From positions 248,001-312,000 of the forward strand of contig NZ_AUMK01000003.1 of the NCBI RefSeq assembly GCF_000430645.1: a stretch of DNA of 64,000 bases, read 5' to 3'. A model generated the notes under the pieces. It was not told the DNA's origin. It made no database searches and was given only the letters and a program-made list of their open reading frames with translations. Shown here piece after piece: positions 26,288 through 35,234 of the stretch. The position numbers and the translations under genes were made by a program. The DNA is from Aquimarina latercula DSM 2041. GTDB lineage: Bacteria > Bacteroidota > Bacteroidia > Flavobacteriales > Flavobacteriaceae. Within the stretch, counting starts at the first letter, position 1. Each line of letters opens with the position of its first letter.

Positions 26288-26602
26288 TTATAAATTATCT
26301 TTTATTTCATCAATGTATTGTTGTATAATTTTTTCATTTCTTTTGAAATAAGTCCATTTCCCATGTCTAGTTGGAGTTAATAAACCTGCTTTATTCATAA
26401 TAGCCAAGTAGTGAGAAATAGTAGGTTGTGATAAACCTGATTTTTCTTTAATAAATTGACCACATACGCCAAAATCAAAATGACCGAGTTCTGAATGGGG
26501 AGGAAAATTAGATTCAGGATCTTTTAACCAATTCAAAATTTCTAATCTCGTTAAATTAGCTAATGCTTTATTTATTTCTAGTACTTGTTCCTTATCCACC
26601 AA
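26288..26602 (-). CDS. ArsR-family transcriptional regulator
   Basis: A 104-residue winged helix-turn-helix repressor. The recognition region reads CGQFIKEKSGLSQPTISHYLAIMNKAGLL, and the wing is GKWTYFKRN. The start is either a TTG at 26602 or a GTG at 26599; no ATG fits. Only one Cys is visible, so metal sensing of the ArsR/CadC type is not supported and the inducer is unknown. The gene heads a two-gene cassette with an SDR downstream and starts inside a perfect palindrome, which suggests tight autorepression. Confidence 0.85.
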   Translation of the reverse strand: MVDKEQVLEINKALANLTRLEILNWLKDPESNFPPHSELGHFDFGVCGQFIKEKSGLSQPTISHYLAIMNKAGLLTPTRHGKWTYFKRNEKIIQQYIDEIKDNL

Positions 26603-26635
26603 TCAAATATACATATTTGATTTTATAAATATGTT
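26601..26635 (-). promoter_or_regulatory. Palindromic operator overlapping the arsR start
   Basis: AATCAAATAT-AC-ATATTTGATT (26601-26622) is a perfect 10+2+10 palindrome that overlaps the first codon. Overlapping it, 26613-26635 is repeated before the SDR gene. The size and 2-base centre fit ArsR-family sites. Confidence 0.6.
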
Positions 26636-26675
26636 TTACTTTGTTAAATAATTATCATTTTACAAAGTAATCTAT

Positions 26676-27710
26676 TTATATATTCCTAATTAATACATTA
26701 GTATATCGTTCTAAATTTTTTAATACAATATCGCTTCCTTTTACAACTACTTCTAATGGATTATCTCCTTTGTATACTGGGAGTTCCGTAGTTACAGAAA
26801 ATCTTTTATCTAAACCACGAAGCAAAGAACCACCGCCTGTTAAAAATATACCTGTGTTATAGATATCAGCAGATATTTCTGGAGGTATATTGGATAAAGT
26901 ATCTAGTATGTGATTTTCTATCTGTGTTATTGATTTGTCAAGGCTTTTGGATATTTCTCTATATGTTATGTACGCTTGCTTAGGTTTACCTGTTAAGATA
27001 TCTCTTCCTTGTATTGGTGTATTTTTAGGAGGTACTTCTAAAGTTTCTACAGCAGATCCGATATTAATTTTTATACTTTCTGCAGTATTTTCACCAATAT
27101 GCAAGTTGTGTTTCTCTCTTATGTACTGTATGATATCATTGTTAAATACATTACCAGCAATTTTCACAGATTTACCGGCAATTATTCCTCCTAGAGTTAT
27201 AACAGCTATTTCTGTGGTACCACCTCCAATATCAATTACCATATGACCTTTCGGTTGTAGTACATCAATACCAGCTCCTATAGCCGCTGCCATAGGTTCC
27301 GAAATTAGATATATTTTTTTTGCATTTAATCGTCTTGCAGATTCTTTTACTGCTCGCATTTCTACTTTGGTGATCCCACAAGGTATTGCGATAATCATAT
27401 TATATGATTTGATAAAAATAGCACTACTTATGTCTGATAATTTCTTTATCAGAATTTTAAGCATTTTTTCTGATAGATCGAAATTGGCAATAACTCCATT
27501 TCTTAAAGGATAACAGGTTTTTATATTTTTATGAATTTTGCCTCGCATTGAACTCGCTTCTTTTCCAACAGCGATTATTTTTCCTGTAATTTTATTTACT
27601 GCTATTACTGATGGCGCATCTATTGCTATTTTGCCTTTATGAGTTATTAATGTGTTAGTTGTACCAAGATCTACGGCTATCTTATTGGTTAAGAAATCAA
27701 AAAAGCCCAT
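26676..27710 (-). CDS. MreB-like actin homologue without mreCD neighbours
   Basis: An actin-fold protein of 344 residues with the phosphate loops DLGTTNT (14-20) and VIDIGGGTTEIAVITLGG (about 160-177), and the adenosine loop TGIFLTGGGSLLRGLDKR. It is clearly MreB-like, starting MGFFDFLTNKIAVDLG. It nevertheless differs from typical Bacteroidota MreB at many conserved positions, and no mreC, mreD, pbp2 or rodA is adjacent. I infer a second, divergent MreB paralogue rather than the main cell-shape gene. It is monocistronic and divergent from porQ. Confidence 0.85.
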   Translation of the reverse strand: MGFFDFLTNKIAVDLGTTNTLITHKGKIAIDAPSVIAVNKITGKIIAVGKEASSMRGKIHKNIKTCYPLRNGVIANFDLSEKMLKILIKKLSDISSAIFIKSYNMIIAIPCGITKVEMRAVKESARRLNAKKIYLISEPMAAAIGAGIDVLQPKGHMVIDIGGGTTEIAVITLGGIIAGKSVKIAGNVFNNDIIQYIREKHNLHIGENTAESIKINIGSAVETLEVPPKNTPIQGRDILTGKPKQAYITYREISKSLDKSITQIENHILDTLSNIPPEISADIYNTGIFLTGGGSLLRGLDKRFSVTTELPVYKGDNPLEVVVKGSDIVLKNLERYTNVLIRNI

Positions 27711-28048
27711 GTTTGTGTGTTAAGTTAGTATCGATTAGCATTATATAAATAAATCATTCGCTAAAATGATATTATACATTTGGGTTGCTAATTCATTATA
27801 ACTCTGATATACGTATTATATTGTTAGATGTATTGTAAAATTCTGATATTCAATCACATGTGTTTATTATGTTTTGACCTGTACTATTAATCAAATAATT
27901 TAATATATGATGTACTATGTATATATCTGTACTTATAAAGTTAATATTTGGTTCATTCTTGATGGTCTTATCCGTTTTATTTGATGTCTTATAAAATTTT
28001 TGTTGCTAACTATCGTTTTCCAGATAGTTTCTTTTATTTTTGCTGCTA
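27711..28048. other. Intergenic region between the mreB-like gene and porQ
   Basis: This 338-bp AT-rich gap holds divergent control regions. A plus-strand TACATTTG at 27775-27782 fits the -7 consensus but would give a 5' leader of about 260 nt. A hairpin (AACTATC, 28008-28014, with GATAGTT, 28023-28029) sits just before the porQ start. No ORF or RNA gene is convincing. Confidence 0.4.
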
Positions 28049-29068
28049 ATGATGCGTAGATATATATTTTTGGTAATCATTTTTTTTACCACATTAACCT
28101 ATTCACAGATAGGAGGTAGGTATACTTATCAATTCTTGAATTTGGTTTCTTCGCCAAAACAGGCTGCGCTTGGTGGTAAGTATGTTACTGGTTATAATAT
28201 GGACCCTACTTCGGCAATGCTTAATCCAGCTACAATTAATATCGAAATGGATAATCAATTATCTATAAATTATGTGAATTATATTGCTGATGTTAATTAC
28301 GGATCAGTATCATACGCAAAAGCATTCGGAGAAAAACAAAGAGTATTTCACGCTGGAATTACTTATATCAATTATGGTAAGTTTGATGGATTTGATGAGT
28401 TTGGAAATGAAACTGGTGATTTTGGGGCTGGAGAAGTAGCAATTTCAGTTGGATACGGATATACAATTCCTAATTCAAATTTTCATGTTGGTGCGAGTGG
28501 TAAATTTATCTCTTCCAAATTAGAAGAATACACTTCTTTAGGAGGTGCGCTGGATTTAGGTTTGATTTATCATAATCCAGAATCAAAGTTTGATTTTGGT
28601 TTTGCGGTTCGTAATCTTGGAACCCAATTTACTACATATGACAATACTAGAGAGGACTTACCTTTATCTGTAGATATGGGAATTGCTCAAACTCTAAAAA
28701 ATGTACCTATTAGATGGAATTTTACATTAGAAAATCTTCAGGTTTGGGATGTTGCTTTTAGAAATCCAGCTAGAGATATTACGGATCTCGAGGGAAATGT
28801 AGAGGCTGATGATCCTAGTTTTGTAAATAATGCGTTACGCCACGTTGTAGTAGGGTTAGAGTTTTTTCCTGAAAGTGGTTTCAATATTCGTTTAGGATAT
28901 AATTTTAGAAGATCAGAAGAATTGAGAATAGAAGATCAGAGATCTTTTGCAGGACTAAGTGGTGGTTTTTCTTTAAAATTAGGGAAGTTTAGGTTTGCCT
29001 ATTCATACGCCCGTTATAATTCGGCGGCTTCGTCCAGTACTTTTGGTGTTAATGTAAATCTTCAATAG
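28049..29068 (+). CDS. porQ: Type IX secretion system protein PorQ
   Basis: A 339-residue outer-membrane barrel required in the Porphyromonas model for attachment of T9SS cargo. The signal peptide ends near TLTYSQ; the mature start IGGRYTYQFLNLVSSPKQAALGGKYVTGY, the NPATI segment and the barrel strands through AYSYARYNSAASSSTFGVN match PorQ/PorV-like proteins. I used the double ATG at 28049 instead of a TTG 9 bases upstream. The stop codon overlaps the cmk start by one base, the conserved porQ-cmk arrangement of Bacteroidota, which supports the assignment. Confidence 0.92.
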   Translation: MMRRYIFLVIIFFTTLTYSQIGGRYTYQFLNLVSSPKQAALGGKYVTGYNMDPTSAMLNPATINIEMDNQLSINYVNYIADVNYGSVSYAKAFGEKQRVFHAGITYINYGKFDGFDEFGNETGDFGAGEVAISVGYGYTIPNSNFHVGASGKFISSKLEEYTSLGGALDLGLIYHNPESKFDFGFAVRNLGTQFTTYDNTREDLPLSVDMGIAQTLKNVPIRWNFTLENLQVWDVAFRNPARDITDLEGNVEADDPSFVNNALRHVVVGLEFFPESGFNIRLGYNFRRSEELRIEDQRSFAGLSGGFSLKLGKFRFAYSYARYNSAASSSTFGVNVNLQ

Positions 29069-29769
29069 TGAATCACAAAATAATAATAGCAATAGATGGG
29101 TATTCTTCAACTGGTAAAAGTACAGTTGCTAGACAATTAGCAAGGGAATTAGGATATATATATGTTGATACGGGTGCGATGTATCGCGCTGTTACATTGT
29201 ACGCTATGAATCAAGGTTATATTGATGAAAATACTTTTGATAAAAATGCCTTGACTCAAAATCTTCATTTGATTAATATCAGGTTCGAAGTTAGTACTAT
29301 TACTGGTTTAGCTGAAGTATTTTTGAATGATGTTAATGTCGAAAAAGAAATTAGAACACTTAAGGTTTCTAGACAAGTGAGTCCTGTAGCCGCAATATCT
29401 TCTGTTCGAAGAAAATTAGTTGAGCAACAACAACTAATGGGAAAAAATAGAGGTATTGTAATGGATGGAAGAGATATTGGCACTGTCGTTTTCCCTAATG
29501 CAGAATTAAAGTTATTTATGACTGCTACTGCCAAAGATAGGGCAGAAAGAAGATATAAAGAGCTTGTAGAAAGAGGAGAAGATGTTACTTATGAGGATGT
29601 TTTGAAAAATGTAGTTAATAGAGATCATATTGATAGTACAAGAAAAGATTCTCCATTGCGTAAAGCTGAAGATGCAATAGAAATTGATAACTCAAATCTT
29701 ACACTTGTTGAACAGTTTGATCAAATCCTTACTATTGCTAAAAAAGCAATTGCTAAAGGGAAAAAATAA
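29068..29769 (+). CDS. cmk: Cytidylate kinase
   Basis: Phosphorylates CMP and dCMP. The P-loop GYSSTGKSTVARQLA, the DTGAMYRAVT motif, the MDGRDIGTVVFPNA segment and the LID region RAERRYKELVERGEDVTYEDV are all present. At 233 residues it is full length. The GTG start shares its G with the TAG stop of porQ, so the two genes are translationally coupled, although their functions are unrelated. Confidence 0.96.
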   Translation: MNHKIIIAIDGYSSTGKSTVARQLARELGYIYVDTGAMYRAVTLYAMNQGYIDENTFDKNALTQNLHLINIRFEVSTITGLAEVFLNDVNVEKEIRTLKVSRQVSPVAAISSVRRKLVEQQQLMGKNRGIVMDGRDIGTVVFPNAELKLFMTATAKDRAERRYKELVERGEDVTYEDVLKNVVNRDHIDSTRKDSPLRKAEDAIEIDNSNLTLVEQFDQILTIAKKAIAKGKK

Positions 29770-29807
29770 TATCCTTTTCTATGAAACTATAAATAAAAAA
29801 GTAGTTA

Positions 29808-30125
29808 TTAGTAAGCTTTAACTTCCCTTAGTTCGTAGAATAGCATTTTTCCTTTAGTCCATTCTATCAATTCCTTTGATTTATTATCTTCTTTTACTAA
29901 AAGCACTCTATTTAGAATTAGAATATTATCTCGGAATTTATACCTTAAAGGAATTGTAGTATCAGAAACTGCATATAAGGGAGTTTCTTTTACTATTTGA
30001 TATTCTTTCCCATTATTCATTACTACAGTCTTTTTAGACTCATAAATTATATTGGTTTTAGATAGAACTTGCCCATAACCAGATATAGCAATTACTAGAA
30101 AAAATGAAAATAAAATCGATTTCAT
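29808..30125 (-). CDS. Small exported protein of unknown function
   Basis: I start at the ATG at 30125, giving a clear signal peptide (MKSILFSFFLVIAISGYGQ); the longer frame to 30221 has no plausible N-terminus. The mature 86 residues have alternating hydrophobic and charged patterns: TVVMNNGKEYQIVKETPLYAV and LNRVLLVKEDNKSKELIEW. I recognise no domain. It could be periplasmic or surface exposed. Confidence 0.6.
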   Translation of the reverse strand: MKSILFSFFLVIAISGYGQVLSKTNIIYESKKTVVMNNGKEYQIVKETPLYAVSDTTIPLRYKFRDNILILNRVLLVKEDNKSKELIEWTKGKMLFYELREVKAY

Positions 30126-30296
30126 AATTATTGATAGTTTTGGCGGGGTATATTTACGGTAAAACCTCAAAGTTACACAATTTTTTATTTTAGGAAAGTA
30201 TTTTCCGACAAAGAGAAACAATTAATTTTTTAAGTGTGTTTATCTTTTATTGATAGTACGCTAGGTTTTGAGAATATTAAAAAAAATGATGTTTTC

Positions 30297-33200
30297 TTAT
30301 TTCACAATAATTGCGTGATTAGATAACTTCCCTTCGATATTTAGGGAAAGAATATAAGATCCTGATTGAACCCCTTGTAGGCTTATTGATTTGTTATTTA
30401 TTGATCCATTGGATACACTTCTTCCTTGTAGATCATAAAGTATATAACTGATTTTTAAATTAGGTGCAATAACATTTAAATAACTATTTGAGCTAACAGG
30501 ATTTGGGTAAGCACCAATCTGTAATCCTTCAGTAGTTGTAAAACTTTCTATTTCTGGACCTCTTGCTGTTCCTCCAACTGAGAAAGTAGTAGATTCGGAT
30601 CCTCCAAAAGATCCACCAGAAGCTAAAGTAGTACTTCCTGCGGATAGAGTATACGATCCATTACCGTAAGAACAGCAAATCCCATCACCATAAGAATCAT
30701 TAATTGTAAATGTATATGATCCAGCATCTAGACATTCAGTAATAGAAATTGTAGAACCATCAGGCTGTGAACCGTATGTTCCTCCAGAAGCTACCACTTG
30801 ATTGTTACTATTGATAATTTGCCAGCTTGTTTCTTCAGGATAGTTATCTAATGTTATAGATAATGTTACATCAGTACAAGAAGGAGGTGTTACGGTACCT
30901 GTAGTTAAATTAATGTCATCAACTGTCATATCTCCAGCCCAAGAGGAACTAGTAATACCGTTAAATCTAAGTTGAACTCCAGAACCGGTTAATGATGCTA
31001 AATTTACAGTTGCATTTTGCCAAGAATTTCCTTGATTACCCGATTCAGACCATAAAGATGTCCAAGTGATACCATTATCATTACTTCCTTCTAGAGTTAA
31101 TGTTCCCATGCTGTTACCATACATATGATATTGAAAAGTGAATGTTGCTTGAGTAGTTCCGGTTAGATCAAAACAAGGAGAATTTAATATAGCTCTTTTG
31201 TTTGGATAGCCATTTCCATTTCCAGATGCTTCAATATACATATAAAAAGATCCTTCCGTAGCACTAGACGGTCCTGTATTTCGTGACGGTGTACCATTAG
31301 AATCTCTAGTCCAATTAATATCATCAGCAGTAGCTTGCGACCAATTTCCTAATCCATTTTCAAAACCTTCACTATATGGGAATGAAGAAATTTCTCCGGT
31401 ACAACCTGTATTTGGAGTTCCAGCATCAGTAGTAATATTTACTGTGTTACTAAAACTTGATTCATTTCCTGCTGCATCTTTAGCTTTAACTCTAAAAGAA
31501 TATGCTGTTTCTGAGGATAATCCAGAAACCGTATATGATGTATTTGCAACAGTAGCAATTATAGTATTATCTCTATAAACATCATAACCAGTTACCGCAA
31601 CATTATCTGTAGAAGCATTCCAGGAAAGATCAGTAGTACTACTAGTTGTGTTAGTAGCTGTTAAACTAGATGGAGTAGAAGGTGCTTGTGTGTCTGGAGT
31701 AATTACACCAGAAATTTCAAAGTCTGTGTTAGAAATATCAAAGAAAATATTTCCAGAACCTTTAACCATAATTCTATTTTGAGTACCCTGAACATTAGGA
31801 ACTGTAATATCATGAGAACCATCATTTGGTACTCCAGTTGCTAATGCTATAGAATATGTGTCTCCTCCATCTGTAGATAATAAAATATCTACATTGGCGG
31901 CATTAATTCCATTTCCAGTAGTTCCAGCTACATCCCAAGTTACTGTTTCAGTTGCATTTGCCGACCAACTAACATTGGTATTAGGTGTATTTATTACAAA
32001 CGGCCCTGCACTAGCAGTAACATTAACGCTCATATCATCACTATTGTTTCCAGCACCACCAGCTTTATTGTCTCTTACGGTTAACCTGAAATTAAGCGTT
32101 CTAGTAACATTAGGAACAGCTTCCCATTGCCAAGAAGTAGCTCCTGTTTTTATAGTTTCTAATCTAGGAAAATACCTTTTATTTGATGTAGATGGGTTAA
32201 AAGATCTAAATGCAACACCAGATGTTCCAGTAACACTTGGATATGTAGACGAAGCGTTGTTTTCATCTCTTTGTTCCCAGCAATATGTAAGTACATCTCC
32301 AGAATTAGCATCAGAGCCTTGACCTTCTAAAACAAAAGGAGTTCCGCTGGGGATAGTATAATTAGATCCAGCATCAGCAGTTGGGATAGCATTACCGGTA
32401 TTAGTATTTGTTTGACAACTTGTAGATTTTACATAGTTAGTTACCTGTTCAATAGAATAAAAGTGAAAATAAGGATCACTATTCTGTTGAACATCTGTAG
32501 CACCAGTTATACCTGCATATCCCATAATAGTAGTTCCACTTCCTGGCTCAAAATGAGCATTAGTGCCTTCATTTCTGATTGAAAATGTATGGTTAGCTCC
32601 AAATTGATGTCCGATTTCATGAGCTACATAATCCACATCAAAAGCATCACCTATCGGAGTACTTCTAGAAGTAAAAGCACTTCCTTTACTTCCGTTCACA
32701 CAAACACAACCAATACAACCAGCATTACCATTATCACCTGCTTTTGCAAATAAATGCCCAATGTCATAATTCGCTTCACCAATAACATTTGTTAACGTTG
32801 ATTGAAGTTGACTATTAAAACTACCGGTATAAGGATCTGTATTAGCATTGGTATAAATAACATCATCAGTATTTCCTATAAGAACCATGGTAACCGCAAA
32901 ATCGCTTTCAAAAATACCATTTACACGGGTCATAGTTGTATTGATAGCTGCTAAAGCACCAGCTTTAGTTCCTCCATGGAATTCTGTATACTCACCATTT
33001 GTTGAAACAGCTAAACGGTAAGTTCTTAAAGTGCTATCGTCAGCATTTTTCATATTTGATGAAGTAGAGTTACTTAAGTTAGGAGTATCTCCATCCACTA
33101 AACATTCAAATTTCTTAACTGTATCAGATTTTTGGTCTCTAGTATAAATTGTATACGTAGTACCATCTGTAGAAATAGGCTCTATAAATACTGTAGGCCC

Positions 33201-33611
33201 ATTACTTAAGCGCATACTTTGCAATCCTAAAGGGGACATGCTAAATCTTACTCTTGTAGTAGGGTCCTCAATACTCTGTCCAGCATATGATTTAATTCCA
33301 GGATATTTAGCAGCAAGTTCATCACTAAATACTGGAGCTTCAAATACTCTATAGGATTCCATATTTCCGTCTGCATTTGGTAATGGAATGATAGTAGATG
33401 ATCCAGTAGATTTTCCTCTTAATGGAGAATTGGCAAGCATTTTCTGAATACTATTTATATCTAATGTAAAAAGAGTATTCGCTGGTAAGTCCTTTTTAGT
33501 TGAAATAACGTTTGAACTTTTAAGGTTTGTGTTTGTTTTTGTCCAAGGATTTTGGGCAAAACTGAGACTTATCATGAATAAGCCCATGATTAAAGATAAT
33601 CGTGTTTTCAT
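30297..33611 (-). CDS. T9SS-secreted reprolysin-type metalloprotease with FnIII and MAM-like modules
   Basis: A 1104-residue secreted protease. A signal peptide (1-19, SLSFAQ) and propeptide region lead to a metzincin domain with HEIGHQFGANH (zinc ligands H331, H335, H341; catalytic E332), as in M12B-type enzymes. A fibronectin type III domain lies near 642-730, a MAM/cleaved-adhesin-like domain near 745-900 (FPYSEGFENGLGNW), and a beta-rich segment with the paired cysteines of GDGICCSYGNG follows. The last 75 residues form a T9SS type A sorting domain (GAYPNPVSSNSYLNV to the terminal Lys). Likely roles are nutrient protein degradation or host/prey tissue attack. The genome's PorQ and related machinery would export it. 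Confidence 0.93.
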   Translation of the reverse strand: MKTRLSLIMGLFMISLSFAQNPWTKTNTNLKSSNVISTKKDLPANTLFTLDINSIQKMLANSPLRGKSTGSSTIIPLPNADGNMESYRVFEAPVFSDELAAKYPGIKSYAGQSIEDPTTRVRFSMSPLGLQSMRLSNGPTVFIEPISTDGTTYTIYTRDQKSDTVKKFECLVDGDTPNLSNSTSSNMKNADDSTLRTYRLAVSTNGEYTEFHGGTKAGALAAINTTMTRVNGIFESDFAVTMVLIGNTDDVIYTNANTDPYTGSFNSQLQSTLTNVIGEANYDIGHLFAKAGDNGNAGCIGCVCVNGSKGSAFTSRSTPIGDAFDVDYVAHEIGHQFGANHTFSIRNEGTNAHFEPGSGTTIMGYAGITGATDVQQNSDPYFHFYSIEQVTNYVKSTSCQTNTNTGNAIPTADAGSNYTIPSGTPFVLEGQGSDANSGDVLTYCWEQRDENNASSTYPSVTGTSGVAFRSFNPSTSNKRYFPRLETIKTGATSWQWEAVPNVTRTLNFRLTVRDNKAGGAGNNSDDMSVNVTASAGPFVINTPNTNVSWSANATETVTWDVAGTTGNGINAANVDILLSTDGGDTYSIALATGVPNDGSHDITVPNVQGTQNRIMVKGSGNIFFDISNTDFEISGVITPDTQAPSTPSSLTATNTTSSTTDLSWNASTDNVAVTGYDVYRDNTIIATVANTSYTVSGLSSETAYSFRVKAKDAAGNESSFSNTVNITTDAGTPNTGCTGEISSFPYSEGFENGLGNWSQATADDINWTRDSNGTPSRNTGPSSATEGSFYMYIEASGNGNGYPNKRAILNSPCFDLTGTTQATFTFQYHMYGNSMGTLTLEGSNDNGITWTSLWSESGNQGNSWQNATVNLASLTGSGVQLRFNGITSSSWAGDMTVDDINLTTGTVTPPSCTDVTLSITLDNYPEETSWQIINSNNQVVASGGTYGSQPDGSTISITECLDAGSYTFTINDSYGDGICCSYGNGSYTLSAGSTTLASGGSFGGSESTTFSVGGTARGPEIESFTTTEGLQIGAYPNPVSSNSYLNVIAPNLKISYILYDLQGRSVSNGSINNKSISLQGVQSGSYILSLNIEGKLSNHAIIVK

Positions 33612-33639
33612 AATTAATAATAAATTGAGTTAGTGGAGT

Positions 33640-33647
33640 CAAATGTA
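33640..33647 (-). promoter_or_regulatory. -7 element for the metalloprotease gene
   Basis: TACATTTG on the minus strand fits TAnnTTTG exactly and lies 28 bp before the ATG at 33611. The -33 region is weak. Confidence 0.55.
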
Positions 33648-33855
33648 GATATATTTTCATAATTTTTGTGAAATAGTTAACATAAAAATATACTTTGGTT
33701 AATAATTATACTAAAATTGATAATATATTATATGTTTCAATGTCAAATATTCAATTTACGAACCTTTTTTATGGGTGAATTAACTGTATTGATATTGTTA
33801 AATAAGTCATAATTACTTATCGTTAATGGAATACTTCATCGTCAGAGTAGAACAA

Positions 33856-33883
33856 AAAAAGACCGCTGTAAAGCGGTCTTTTT
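33856..33883 (-). terminator. Intrinsic terminator after the BON-LysM gene
   Basis: A 12-bp perfect stem (33856-33867 with 33872-33883; core GACCGCT) around GTAA, flanked by A and T runs. It lies just after the stop of the LysM gene on the minus strand. Confidence 0.88.
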
Positions 33884-33911
33884 AATATATGTGTTATAAG
33901 GTCTATCTAAT

Positions 33912-34289
33912 CTATAGATTTGGAATAATTAATTCTTGATCCGGGTGAATTACATCGGGATTCTTTAGAATATGTGTGTTTGCAGCAAAAATTTCTTTGT
34001 ACTTCATAGGATCTTTGTAGTAATGCTTTGCAATTTTACTTAATGATTCACCACTTTTTACAGTATGTCTATGATATACAGAACCATCTGCTACGTCAAT
34101 GTCAGCTACAATATCAGATGGAGCTTCTCCACCGATTTCTTTTATTTTATCCCAAAGTTGATTTTTCTCATATTGAGTATTAGCCGTTCCTTTTACTTTA
34201 AGAACCCCATTTTCTTCGGATACATCACCATTTTGGATATTTAATTCTTGTCCTAAATCCAAAACGTCTTGATATTTTGCTTTAACCAT
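33912..34289 (-). CDS. BON-LysM protein, YgaU/Kbp-like
   Basis: A 125-residue protein without a signal peptide. The N-terminal half is a BON-like domain (about 10-65; NIQNGDVSEENGVLKVKGTANTQYEKNQLWDKI), and the C-terminal half a LysM domain (about 74-123; YHRHTVKSGESLSKIAKHYYKDPMKYKEI ... DVIHPDQELIIP). This matches E. coli YgaU (Kbp), a cytoplasmic potassium-binding protein; whether K+ binding is conserved is inference. It is monocistronic with its own terminator. Confidence 0.88.
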   Translation of the reverse strand: MVKAKYQDVLDLGQELNIQNGDVSEENGVLKVKGTANTQYEKNQLWDKIKEIGGEAPSDIVADIDVADGSVYHRHTVKSGESLSKIAKHYYKDPMKYKEIFAANTHILKNPDVIHPDQELIIPNL

Positions 34290-34327
34290 AACTGAGTTGA
34301 TTTTTTAAATTATTAATTAGATTTACT

Positions 34328-34335
34328 CAAATATA
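34328..34335 (-). promoter_or_regulatory. -7 element for the BON-LysM gene
   Basis: TATATTTG on the minus strand fits TAnnTTTG and lies 38 bp before the ATG at 34289. The -33 element is unclear. Confidence 0.45.
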
Positions 34336-34441
34336 ATAATTTCTAAAGTTGATTTTATACTATTTACTCATTAAAAAACATCTTATTATCGATGAAATAC
34401 ATAATTTATCTATATTCGAATACTTTTAAATAATTATCAAT

Positions 34442-35230
34442 ATGTTTAGAAAACGATACTATTACCTTATTCAACTACAATATTTAGGTTTTAGATATCA
34501 TGGGTGGCAAAAGCAGCCTAATGTTAATACACTACAAAGAATGGTTGAACGAACCATTAATTATGTCCTAGAAACAAAAGATTTTAAAGTATTAGCGGCT
34601 GGACGAACGGATGCAAAGGTATCTGCAAATGAAGCTTATGTAGAATTATTTGTGGATTATAATCCGTTGGTGCTAAAGGATTTTTTTGAGTTATTTAATC
34701 AAAATCTACCGCAAGATATCAGAGGTATAAGTATACAGGAAACAGATGAGTACTTTAATATTATACAGCATCCAAAAATTAAAGAATATATATACTTGTT
34801 TTCCTATGGGAAAAAATTTCATCCGTTTAGTGCTCCTTTTATGTATAATGTTATAGGAGATTTGGATATTGATAGTATGATGGAAGCAGCAAAACTATTT
34901 GAAGGGAGACATAATTTTAGATCTTATTGTCATAGACCTAATGCAAATACGATTTTACACGGAGAAATAATACAATGTGAAATTGTAAAAAATGATTTAT
35001 ATACAGCAAATTTTTTTCCGGATTCGAGTTATTTGTTTAGAGTAAAAGGAGAGGGTTTTAAAAGAAACCAAATAAGATTAATGATGGGGGTGTTATTAGA
35101 TTTAGGCAAAGGTAAAGTGGATATAAATTTTATTAAGAAAACATTGAATCCTATGGAAGAAGAAATTACTTTAGAGCACATTGTTCCTGGTTCCGGGTTG
35201 ATTTTAAATACTGTAAAGCTAAAAGAATAA
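34442..35230 (+). CDS. TruA-like pseudouridine synthase (divergent paralogue)
   Basis: A TruA-fold enzyme of 262 residues. The substrate strand QLQYLGFRYHGWQKQPNVNTLQ and the catalytic D57 in AAGRTDAKVSA are present, as are the C-terminal FRVKGEGFKRNQIRLMMGVLLDLG strands. In standard TruA the active loop reads GRTDxGVHA, and the late motif is FxxNMVRxxVG. Here these positions differ (AKVSANE, FKRNQIRLMMG), so the RNA target may differ from U38-40 of tRNA. I infer a paralogue beside a canonical truA elsewhere. It heads an operon with a MOSC protein (4 bp) and a flavoprotein. Confidence 0.8.
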   Translation: MFRKRYYYLIQLQYLGFRYHGWQKQPNVNTLQRMVERTINYVLETKDFKVLAAGRTDAKVSANEAYVELFVDYNPLVLKDFFELFNQNLPQDIRGISIQETDEYFNIIQHPKIKEYIYLFSYGKKFHPFSAPFMYNVIGDLDIDSMMEAAKLFEGRHNFRSYCHRPNANTILHGEIIQCEIVKNDLYTANFFPDSSYLFRVKGEGFKRNQIRLMMGVLLDLGKGKVDINFIKKTLNPMEEEITLEHIVPGSGLILNTVKLKE

Positions 35231-35234
35231 CTAA

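Larger units (their letters stand above)
33612..33911. other. Intergenic region between the metalloprotease and LysM genes
   Basis: About 300 bp of AT-rich DNA. It holds the metalloprotease -7 element near 33640 and the LysM terminator at 33856-33883. The middle part, about 33650-33850, shows no ORF, repeat or RNA structure that I can support. Confidence 0.4.

Noticed and set aside
31858..32322. 154-codon plus-strand ORF within the metalloprotease gene
   Set aside because: It lies antisense to a well-supported coding region, is dominated by simple hydrophobic and Val/Ser-rich codons that mirror the Thr/Ser-rich frame beneath, and has no start context or homology signs.
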